DNA of 64,000 nt from Chamaecyparis obtusa (Eukaryota; Streptophyta; Pinopsida; Cupressales; Cupressaceae), in the NCBI GenBank assembly GCA_027943335.1, contig BSBK01001537.1:1506501-1570500 (forward strand). The letters run 5' to 3'. Under the pieces are notes generated by a model, which worked only from the letters and a program-made list of their open reading frames with translations, ran no database searches and was not told where the DNA came from. The position numbers and the translations under genes are program-made. Position 1 is the stretch's first letter; each line of letters begins with the position of its first letter. Below are positions 35,101 through 47,100 of this stretch, piece by piece.

Positions 35101-38100
35101 GACTAGCACAAATTCTATTTGATCTGCTTGATCAAAACTGCTTAAGTACCAGTTTTAATTTGATCATCAACATAGATGTAATGTCCCCTTTTTCGTGAGC
35201 TTCAACTTTCAGAGGATTCGCCAATTTCCTGACCCTCGTAGGCTAGTATGGTGGATTAGAGGGTTTAGTTTGGGAGTTTTGGAGCTCTTCAGGTGGCCAT
35301 TGTGAGTGTTGACCTCACTAGATCCTTCATTTGTTTTGAGGCATTGATATTCAGAGGTTTCTGGTTTCGTTTGGAGGGACTTACTATTTATAGTAAGTCT
35401 TGGGTTGATTGTGAAGGACCCTTTCTATTTTTAGTAGAGCACTTGGTCACATGGGGATTGACAATGTTAACTCCCAGTTCAGACGACCGAGTGAAATAAG
35501 TAGCCGGGGAGTTATTTATATTTAAGTGGCCAAAACGATATTAAATTATAAAAAAGGCTTATTATAAAGTTATAACTTAACTTTATAATTGAGGGTCAAG
35601 CTATCATCAAAAGGGGGCCATTTGTGGAATTAATATTATATGCTACATTTAATGAAATATTAAATGATTCCCTAAGTTGATGAAATAACATTTTTTTAAA
35701 ATGTGATTAATATGTTTTTTAGTGGGAAATTGAACCCTAAAGAGGATTAATAAATGCCTCTTCAAAGAAATCATTATTCATTCCTCTTGGCATTTTGTCT
35801 TTTCATTTTCTCAAGAGCTTGGAGACCAGGTGAGGGTTTTTGCGATTTTTCTTCATTGGAGAGTGTAGCTGCTTTAGTGATTTGCAGTCTGAGGGTGTAC
35901 AATACCATCTGAAGATTGCCTTTTTGGTTTGGCTTCACATAGAGGCTGAAATCGAGCTTATTGGTGAAGAATTTTTTTATTGTAGAGCGTAGCTGCTTAA
36001 GTGATTTGCAGTCTGAGGGTGTGCACTACCATCTGAAGATTGCCTTTTTGGTTTGGCTTCACACAGAGGCTGAAATCAAGCTTATTGGTGAAGAAGATTT
36101 TTAGTATTTGTATAGAGTTTCAGTGTGGCTGCTTGAGCTTTCATTGGGGCTGTTTAGGTTTCTGCTGGAAATTGTTTCTGGGTCGTACAACCTGATTTTC
36201 TACCATTTCCAGCAGTTGAATGAGCAGTGAGGACTGTTAGCATAAATCGCCTTCAGCATTAAGAGTTATAGTTGATAAATGAGGGCGTTTCTTGCTGTAG
36301 CATTATTAGGGAACTCAACAGCAGCAAATCCAAACATTTGAGAAGCTTTTTATACTCAGCTGTACTGTTATTCTTTTTCCAGAAGTTCTGAAGTAAATAA
36401 TATTATCATCTCTGGGCATGCATGTTACAATTCTGAACTTCATTTCAATAAAATAGATCAACTAGTTGAAGTGCTAAAATTTTGGAATTAATATTTGTTT
36501 CTATATTATCTATTGCACTTGAAAATACACAAAAAGCATATATTCCGAAAAAACACAAAACAAGAGATTTTTCATTGCAAAACCCAAAGGAATCTATTAG
36601 TCACGAAGGTGCTTGGAGTTAGAGCCAACACGGGCTCTTATAGTGGTATCAAAGCTTGCATGCAAAGTGTTTGACAAAATGTCAAACATCCAAAATTGAA
36701 GTTATAACCCGTTAGGGTTATTACAATAGATGACAAGTAGAAGAATATAGCCACCAATAGTTTTGACATAAAGATTGGAATTAGAAGGACTCCTCTGAAA
36801 ACCTTGATCACCAAGGTACTTATCAATCTTTATGTACCAAGCTTGAGGAGCCTGTTTTAGGGCGTTGAGTGCTTTCACCAGTTTGCATGCTTGGTGTTCT
36901 TTACCAACAACCTTGAATCTAGGAGTTTGCATCATATAGATTTTTTCTTGCAATTCATCAATGAGGAATGCACTCTTGACGTCCATTTGATGGACTTTCC
37001 AACCAAACTAGGCTGACATGGCAAGGACAAGCCAAATTGTACTCATTTTGGTTGTAGGAGCAAAAGTATCATAGTCAATGTCTTCTTTTTGTGAAAATCC
37101 TCTAGCAACTAGCCGAGCCTTGTACTTATCAAGGTTCCATCAGGCTTGTACTTAACTTTATACATCCATTTGCAGCCAATGGGCTTCTTTCTAGGTGGAA
37201 GATCAGACAAGACCCAAGTGTTATTTTTCAAAAGACTACGGTGTTCAACTTCCATAGCTTGTTCCCACTTAGGCTTACCTTTAGCCTCTGAATAAGATTG
37301 AGGCTCATAAACATTGTAAATGTTGGCCATAAGAGTAAAATTAATTGTGTTTTGTTGCTTACTCTTGTTTCTAGTCGATCTACCCTCAATGAGTTTATTA
37401 TCATGGAGATCACCTATGGTCTTGGTTCACCATTTAGGCCGGAGAAGAGAAGTACCAACATGTGATTCTAGGATGGCTAGAACATGTTCAATTGGATGTA
37501 GATCAACATTTTCTTGAGGAAAGTTGGGTGGTGCAATATCATGCCTAGGAGACTTCACAACTTTAAAGTCACTTCACAACTTTAAAGTCAAAGTCATTTG
37601 AATCCCTCCCATGTGGTGGACCTAATGGAAGACTAACACCCAAATCCTTAGCCTGTAGAGACTGATCCTCAGGACTCAAAACATAACAAGAGAGCTGAAA
37701 AGGCTCTTGTTCATCATCAAGGACAACATCTCGACTGAATATGAGACGATCATGGTCTACATCAATCAACCGACATGCTTTGTGATTTTCACTATTTCCT
37801 GTGAACATGAGCTTCTGGCTGTTGGAATCCAATTTTGAGCACTTGGCATCTGGAATCCTAACATAAGCTAAAGAGCCAAAGGCTTTTAGGTGAGTGATTG
37901 TGGGCTTCTTACTATACTAGGCTTCCTCTGGAGTCTTATTCTTAATGACTTGCATGAGAGACCCGTTCAAAAGATAGACAGTAGTGTTGATTACTTATGC
38001 CCAAAATTTCTTTGGAACATTTCTATGTTCCAACATAGTACAAACCATCTTGGTGATTATGCGGTTTCTCTGCCCAACAACACCATTCTGCTGAGGGGTG

Positions 38101-41100
38101 TAAGGTGAGGTAAGTTGATGCTTGATACCATGATGTGCACAGAAGGTGGAGAAATCAGTTGAACAAAATTACCCCACCCAATTGTCTGACCTAAGAGTTA
38201 CTATTTGTTTACTTGACTCTTTTTCTATCAATGTCTTAAACTTCTAAAATTTGTTAAACACCTTTGTTTTTTGCTTAAGAAATTACACGCTTATTTTGCG
38301 ACAAATCATCAACAAATAACAGGAAATACTTGGATGTAGTAATTGAAGGAGTGTTCATTATTCCACATACATCAATAGGAACCAACTGTGATACCTTGGA
38401 AGCACGCCAACTATCACATCCGAAAATGGAGTCCGATGCTACTTTCCAACCTGACAAGCTCCACAAACTCCATGATTTTGAGTCTGAATCTTAGGTAGGC
38501 CAACAACCAAATCTTGCCAAACTATCTGAGAGAGATAATGTATATCTAGATGCCCATATCAATGATGCCATAGTTTTTTGATGGAAGAACTTTTGGCTGC
38601 CATGTCATGATCATAAGAATCACCAGTGTCAACGAGTCTATAAAGACAACGATCCTCAATACACATAGCAACTGTAGTGTGAGTCTCTCAATCAACAATA
38701 CTACATTTGTGCGAATTGAATACCACATCTAGTTGAGGACATTGTCTCATAATTTGACGGACGAAGAGAAGGTTGAGTTGCATGCCTATAACATAGTATA
38801 CGTTGAGGAAAATTAAATTCCTGGATTGAATCTGCACATTGTTCGACAACAGTACACTCTTCTCCAAAAATAATTGAATTAGTGAATGTTGTGTAGTTAG
38901 TGAAGCAATCTCAACGATAAGTGAAGTGCCAAGAAGCACCTGAGTCAAAGTACCAGGTAGACGATTTGACATAATCTAATAGGCATTTGGCCATAAAGGC
39001 ATAGAAGGAAGATTCGTTCTGCTGAGTATTCTCAGTGTGCTTTGCTTAATTGGTGACGCAGCTCAAATAAGGAGGATCCAATTAAGGATTGTCCAAACTT
39101 GCAGCCAAACACCGACAATGCGGAATAACACAACAAGATAATGTTTCAACAGGATTTTCATTAACATGCTTGACTGTAAGGCCTTCCGGGTTAGGGCCAA
39201 ATACAATCACAAAGTATTTCTGCACTCTCCTAGCTAGTGTAGCTCTGGAACACATCAGAAATTGATGGAAACACTAAGGCAGATCTAAACTTGAGCTCGC
39301 AAGCCTCCAAGCAATCTCCTTGTCTCCAAGCATGCAACCACTAGCTCTGCTATTAAAACTATCAGATAAACAATCCGATCTTCAAGATCTCGCAAAATCC
39401 AAATTCTATCCTTCTCAATCTGCCCCACTGACTTACACTGACTGACCCCTAAACATCTACCCAAACACTCCTTAAATACATTTCCTCAACCACAAGTCGG
39501 CTGGAAGAAATAATTAACTCCTAAGCCAAGTCGGCTTCTACTACAAACAAATATTAAATGCAACAACAGTCGGCTCTCAAATAGCCTTACAAACAATTAA
39601 TTCTCCATGTTGGCCTCAAGATCTACATAGGAGAATACAACAACTACCAACATTAAATGCACCAAGTCCGCCAACCAAAACTTCAAGAACTCCAGTCGGT
39701 AAACTAGAACAACCGAGCACTAGTCAAACAACCGAGCACGCTAGGCATCACCAAGCAAGCACGTCGACCGAGCACCACAAGCAACGCTAAGTACAAGTTC
39801 CACCGAGGGCCAGAGGTTTCACCGAGTTCCTTCAGCGACCGAGCTTGCTTCAATAACCAAGATCGTTGGTTAAAGTTGCAACCGAGTAACACAGAACCAT
39901 TTCAACACACCACCATGCAGATTTGCCGAGTACCCTAGAATGCCCCTGCATCAATTGGCCTTTTGTTGAGATCCTCTTGTTGTGAGGTTCTCACACCATC
40001 ACCCCATTGTAAATGGAGACCTCCTCTTTTCGTAGTTGTCGTTTGCAGGTGCAGGCTGTTGGTTAGATTGGCAACACTTTCAAACTCGTGCAAGTCTCTT
40101 GAAATTGATGTTTTGGTTAAGGGGAGTCTTAATGAAGGTTGACTCTTACAGTTGAAATCTCAAGTTAGACCTTCACTTAGGAGATTTTGGATTATCCAAG
40201 CCTTAGGAAGAGAGAGGAGAAGCAATCAAAGAACATCAGATTTGATCAAGTATGAGGATGGAATAATGGTGGTCAAGGGAAAGAGCATGAAGTTTGTAGG
40301 GAGTTGGGAGAGGATTATCTTGATTTAGCCATTTGTTGAGAACATTTATGTCAAAGCCTTGGGCTTGCCAAATTGAACTTAGTCAAGGGTTTAAGCCCCA
40401 AGTTTAGTCAATTTCATGTCAAACATCAAATTCGGGCCTAAGGAACAAGCCAAGTATTATGAAATGCATGATGTTTTGCCCCATAAAGGGGTGATTTCCG
40501 AAAATTCCAAGGGACTTTGCCCCATCCTTAGGCTATTTTTGAGGTGCATCTAGGTGTCTTTACCACATGAGCATGCTAATTCCGACCTACCTTGGCACAT
40601 GACCTTGTCAATTCCAACCTTGATCTTATGCCCTTGACACATAACCTTGCCAAATCCGTGTTACATCTTGGGCACCTTGCCACATAACCTTGCCAAATCT
40701 GAAAGTCTTCATGGCATTTTCTATATCCGCTTGCAATCTCCAAAATTGCCATAAGTAATTGCCACATGAAGCTTGAATTTTTGCAAGCGACTTGACACGA
40801 GTCTATGATTCCCGGAATACCTTGCCACATAAGACTGTGATTTCCGAAATGCCTTTCCACATGAACTCATGTTTTCTGAAAATGATTTTAAGCTTGCCAC
40901 ATGAATGCTTGATTTCCGCTTTGCTCTAAAAGCCTCTGATTTTGGTGACAAAAGACTATGTATGTGTTGGCCTTAAGAAGAAATTGAGCATTGAATGCCA
41001 ATATGCAAACATTTAAGGAGGCTCAACCTAGTTAAAGGGCTAATTTATTGTGAATAGCCATGAATTAATTGGAAAGAGGCCATGTCGGCCTGCTCGTCGA

Positions 41101-44100
41101 TACAAAAGGGTGTCAAAATTAATTTAATTAAGAGATTCATCCTTTAACACCAACAGCTATTCATCCTTTAACTCATTTCAACACCCAATTCAAAATCAAT
41201 CAACAACAGATCGATATTTCCTAAAAAGAGCAGATTGAGTTTGTGGAAAGGCAGGCCAAGTTCGAACAGCAACAAGCTACATTTTACAAATCAAGATTGT
41301 GAAAAGGGCATCAAACTCCTACAGTAGATCAAATTCAGACTTGGAGGACATTAGAAGTCAAAAGCAATCATTGGAACAATCCCAGATTTATCATAAGAAA
41401 TCAGGCCTAAGCATTTGAATGACAAATATATATTGAAAATTCACAATTCTGGAAATAAGTCAGGCCTTCTGGAGTTTGAATTAGTTCCAGATTTAGACTG
41501 CAAACTCAGAATTTCGTCATAAAAAGCAAGGTGAATGTAGTCTCTTTGGGCAACCTATGAAATGGTAGGGGGCTATGTATGCACTTCGGACAAGGAGATT
41601 TAATGAAGATTGTGATTATGGTCGAATTATCTAAGTTTGAAATCTTTAATTATTAAGATAAAATCAGATTTTTGAAATTAGATAGGGGTTTTGCATTTTG
41701 AATTTGTGCTGATTGGAAATCTTTATCGAAAATTTTGAATCCTTAAGTGCTAATCTTTGTGGTTTAAGATAAAATTCAAAGTGCCCAATTGGTGATGTTG
41801 TATGGCAAGGTTTCATCAAGGGGACGAGAAGATCAAGACCAAAACTTCAAGCAAGAAGATGGTTCACGGTTGATGATCAAAGTAAAGCTGCAAACCCAAG
41901 GGAACCAAATAAGATGGAGAATGGAGAACTAGGAATGGACAAGTCTTCAATTAAAGAAGAATTATCATCAACTTGATTTCCGTTAGGAACTTCAAGTTCA
42001 ATTGAATTGATTTGGCTACATGAAAACACTTACATCACTACTACAAGTACAAAGATCAAAGTGAAGACATCAATGTGACATTTAGATTTCATGTACAAGT
42101 GCAAGGTCAAAGCCATGACAATGAGAAAGGTTTCAAGGTCAAGAGCCTTAAACGATGACAAACTTCATGAAGATGAAGCAATTTGGGAATATGGGCCATC
42201 GCAACTCGGTGAGAACTTGCTAATGTTGAGTATCAAGAGATATTTTTTGATCACCAAGGAATTGATCAAGTCTATAAGATAAGCATGCTGAGGTGGTGCC
42301 CACTCAAGATCAACCAATTAGATCATGCCAAGTGTTCCCATAGAAGAGCTCAACAATATTATGTCCGAATTCACTGAATTTGTCAAAAAGGGAAAAGGTC
42401 AAAGAAAATTATCTTCTAAAGGAAGATTTCTTATATACCCACGTGGCATTTTATTATTGGCCCACTGATTGGTGCCTTATTCTATAAGCTTCTACCTAAA
42501 CGATTTTCTCATTGGTCTACAAAAGCATTGTAATTTTCTTATTGGCTCACATGGTGGTGCTTTGATGTAATTGGGTTAGCATTTAATATATGTTAGTGGT
42601 AGTTGTGGGAACCCTAATTAGGGCTCTGTTTGATAAATCTTGGCCCTTGATCTTGAATCAATCAGAGCCACTCATTGTACTTAGAGCCACTCATTGTACT
42701 TGGAGCCTCTATAAAAGGGCAACTTGAATCATTTAGAAAGAGAGACTTGGAAAGATTGTTGCTACAATACTATCAAATTGTTCTTAATTCATTGTTGGTT
42801 TTCATGGTGGATTACTTTTATCATTTTCGAGTATTGCATGGTTTCTACATTTCCTCAAGAGTAGATTTCATTTGTGTTAAGTAGAAATAGTTGAGTAGTT
42901 GAATGGTAGTAATTGTGAATCAATCTTTGTGAGACTCACTTAGTCCATACCAATGTTCCACGACTCGCCGAGTCCATCCCTGACTCGGCGAGTCCGAGCC
43001 AGAGTCAGGCCAGCCGAGTCTGGTTGCCTCTGGACTCGGACTTGGCCAAGTCAGGCATGGTCTCGCTGAGTCCTGCCGAGTCTATGGACTCGCTAGACTC
43101 GGCGAGTCCCGATGCCTGGACTCGGCCGGCGGTTAGCGCTTTTCAGGGCTTAAAAAAAACATTTTTTTATTATTTCACTTCGTTTTTTTGGTTTGTTTTG
43201 CCTTTTATAATATGTGTTTGACCTAAAAAGGTCATTCTATCACTTGCATAAGGAAAGAAGAGAGAAAAAAGGCTTGCGAGAAGAGGATTGGGGTTTTAGG
43301 AAGAAAACCGGTTGGCTCTCATTGAAGGATTGCTGATTGTTTGTTCAACTTTGTTGCACTTTGTTGCTTGCATGTAAGCATTGAGAGGAGTTGAAAGACG
43401 CATTTGGAGGAGGCTTCTACAAAGTTGATTTGCATTTCCATTTCTAGAGCAAATTCCAAGAGGTATGTTACTTTCTTTTTGTTGTTTTGTATTTTTTTTT
43501 TGCATTCATTAATCTTTTTTTGTTTCCATTTTGTTTAGTATTTAGTATTTACAAATTACAATTTTACATTTTTAGTGTTGGTAAACCGTAAAATTGATTT
43601 TCAGTTTCTATAATATATATTGTAGTCTTGTAGATGCTTATTTTGTTTTATTTATGATATATTGCAGCTGCCAGCAGTCATCATGTCTCAGACTGAGGGT
43701 AGTGGAAGTGGAAGTATGCCTAAAACAAACCCGGATGCAGACCCTGGTGCCGTAGCAAGGGATGAGGCTTGGTTACATGCCATCCCTGGCCACAAAATAG
43801 GAGTTGTTACATGTTGGCATTGTAGGGTAACATATAATGGGGAAGGCATTAATAGGCTGAAATATCATCTTGCACATATACCAAAGCGGGATGCTAAAGC
43901 ATGTTTACTGGTTCTCGAAGATGTCAAACGTAGGATGATAGCTATTTTAGAGGTAGTTGAAGAGAAGAAAGAATTACAGAAGAAACAAGCAGAAGAAATG
44001 GCAGCCTTAGCTACACAGGGCTCTTCAAGGACACATGCTAGGACTCCTATTGGCACTAGTACTGCTAGTACTGCTTCTGCATCTGCGAGTGTGAGCATTG

Positions 44101-47100
44101 GGGGTCGGGTTTGTAAGAAACCATCCACACTTGATTCCATCTTTGCTCCACGCACAACTCCTGGTGCACAACCATCGCTTGAGGGCATGAATTGGAATAA
44201 GGAGATGCATGACAAAGCAAAACTAGCACTTGAAGATTTTTTCTTCTACAACAACCTTCCATTCAATGCAGCAAGGTACTTATTAATATATAATTTTAAT
44301 TTTTAATTTCTATGTCTTACTTCTCTCGCTTTAGGTCTTTTTTTTAATTTATTTATTTAATTGCTTTTAGGTCTCCATATTGGCAAATTGCCATAGATGC
44401 TGTTACTGTTTGTGGTGCGGGGTTCAAAGCCCCTAATGATGAGGAGCTAAGAGGTCCTATTTTGTCCCAACGAGTTGCTGATGTACAAGTTGAAATTGAG
44501 GAGCAACGTAAGGTATGGAAGGCAAAGGGTTGCACCATCATGACAGATGGTTGGACTGATAGAAGAAATAGGACACTTCTGAATTTCCTTGTCTCCTCAT
44601 CAAATTTTAAATTTTTAAGCTATAAGACTTAAGTTATGAAATTATGAATTAGATTGATCATTGATCATAGTAGTAAGTACTACTACTAAATTGCTTTATT
44701 TTTTCTCAGGTCGTACAATGTTTTTGAAATCCATTGATGCCTCGGGGAAGACAAAAAATGCTGAGTATCTTTGTGAGGTGATGGAGGGAGTGTTGAAGGA
44801 GGTTGGTGAGGAGAATGTGGTGCAAATATGCACAGATAATGCAGCAAATTATGTTGCAGTAGGTAAAATTTTAAATTATTATAATTTTTAATTTCTATGT
44901 CTTACTTCTTTTGCTTTAAGTCTATTTTTTAATTTGTTTATTTTTTTTGTAGGTAAACTTCTTATGGAGAGGCACCCCCACATATTTTGGACCCCTTGTG
45001 CCGCTCATTGCATTGACCTCATGTTGGAGGACCTTGGCAAACTTCCTTGGATCAAAACATGTGTAGACATAGGAAGAAATATTTGCAAGTATATATATAA
45101 TCATACTTGGGTCCTCAACCTTATGAGGCAACACACAAAGCAAAAAGAGTTGGCTCATCTAGGGGTCACTAGATTTGCAACAAATTTTCTCATGTTGCAA
45201 TCCATGCTCAAGTCAAAGGCCGGTGTGAAAGGCATGTTTGTATGAGGAGTGGACAAGATCATCATATGCAAAGACCACTGCACGGGCTGCCATGGTTGAC
45301 TTGGTTTTTGATGAGAGAACCTTTTGGCAACCGGCCAAAGAGATTGTTGATGTAGTTTTCCTTTTTGTCCTCATTTCCAATTCCATTTCATATCATTATT
45401 TTTTGTTAAACACTTGTTTATAACTTTATGTTCATTGTTCAACTTCATTTATTGCAGCTTGTACGACCTCTTGTTGTTCTCCTACGGGTTGCTGATGGAG
45501 AGAAGCCCTCAATGGGATACATTTATGAGGGCATGGATAGGGTGAAAAAGGCCATTCGATCCTTTTATGTAGGAAATCAAGATAGATATGGTCCCCTATG
45601 GGATGTTATTGATAGGCGATGGCACAATCTACTTCACAGGCCTATACATGCAGCTGCCTACTTCCTTAATCCAGCATACCAATTCAGCCCAAGTTTCAAG
45701 GCTGATGGGGAGGTGTGGAGTGGCCTCTATGATGTTATAGAGAGGATGTCACTTGATGATGCAATTTCCACAAGTACAGTCCGTGAGATAGAGATGTACA
45801 CCAAAGCACAAGGGGACTTATTTGCACGAGAGATATGCAAAAAAAATCGAACTGCATTGATGCCTGGTAAGAATCTATGATTCCAAATTCTAATTTCTAA
45901 TTTCTAATTCTATTACGGTTTACCACTTTAGAATCTAGATTGATAAAGTTAAAGTTATAGAACTGATTTGAAATTTTCTTGTTTCAGATGCATGGTGGGA
46001 GATGTTTGGTACTAAGGTGCCAAATCTACAGAGGATTGCCATTCGTATCTTGAGCCAGCCATCTAGTGCTTCAGGATGCGAACGCAATTGGAGTATGTTT
46101 GAGCATATACACTCCAAGAAGCGCAACAGGTTGGCCGTGAAAAAGATGAATGATCTTGTGTTTGTTCACTACAACCTTCGCCTTCGTCACAAACGTATCT
46201 TGGGCACTGACACATCTCCAATTCAATTAGAGAACATTGATCCACAAGAAGAGTGGAACACTGAGATGAATGATCCTGTCTTCAGTGATAGAGACTTGGA
46301 GTGGGTTGATCAGGTCGATCGAGAGGCAGAGGTAGTAGCGATGGCACAAGAGGAGGCTAGAGCACAAGGAGACCCCGTGCAGGACCCTGAGGCTGAGAGT
46401 GGTGGATCCGAGTCTGATGATGAGGATTATGAGGAGGGTGATGATGAGGAGGATGATGAGGAGGAGGAGGTTTCCGATGAGCATGTCACTGAGGATCCTG
46501 TTTCGATTCAGCCTCAGACACAGGGAGAGAGGATGGCTATAGAGTCTTCCATTTGTCATTTTAGGCATACTCATAGGAGGACATAGGCTACTATGAGGCT
46601 ATGAGCCTTTATTTTGAATCTTTGATATATGTTTTGAACTTCTCATTCCATGGATTTCATATTCCATGAATATTGTAGACATTTTGATTTATCATTTGAT
46701 AGTGACACTATATTTCAGATTTCTATATGTTATTTGGTTTAACAATGTCAGTAACTTTAACTAGTTTTCTTCAGAAATCCGTATTTTTGCTTATGTGATC
46801 TATGCAAAGTTGTGTATGTGTGCAAAGGAGTTTCTATTTATCTCAATTATTGTGTATTAGATGTTAATTGACTAAATATTGCAGGAAAAAAACTTAAAAT
46901 CCTTAAAAATCTTTGCATTTCATGGGTTTTTTGATTTGCCGAGTCCTTGCCGAGTTCGGGCGCCGAGTCCGAGTCCGAGTCCATTTTGAGCTTTTCGAGT
47001 CCGAGGCGAGTCCAAGTCTTGGAACTATGGTCCATACAACTAGTAGCTTGTTGATTGTAAGTTTGCTTTGCATGGTCAATTGAATGATTAATGAGCTTTA

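Larger units (their letters stand above)
34453..38972 (-). pseudogene. Decayed Copia pol (minus strand), split by an LTR insertion
   Basis: From right to left: a protease active site (FDSGASWHF) near 38930, integrase fragments (38466-38275, with a dense stop load), a linker, RT start (WEQAMEVEH ... PIGCKWMYKVK, 37330-37109), RT core (MDVKSAFLIDELQEKIYM, ALKQAPQAWYIKIDKYLG, 36986-36638), an interruption at 35177-36725, YVDD at the edge of the insertion (about 35160-35177), the LGLPHYWLGVEV and FMSQSKYARSLLDKF blocks (35093-34797), then a deletion that removes most of RNase H, and the terminal TKHVELHCHYI and TEDQTRDILTKSL motifs. AAGGGAGGG at 34453-34462 (minus) is a likely polypurine tract, so the 3' LTR would lie to its left. 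Confidence 0.88.

Noticed and set aside
39704..40951. Minus-strand ORFs of 62-94 codons
   Set aside because: They arise from repeat-rich non-coding DNA (CCGAG and CTTGCCACAT repeats) and show no protein-family signature.
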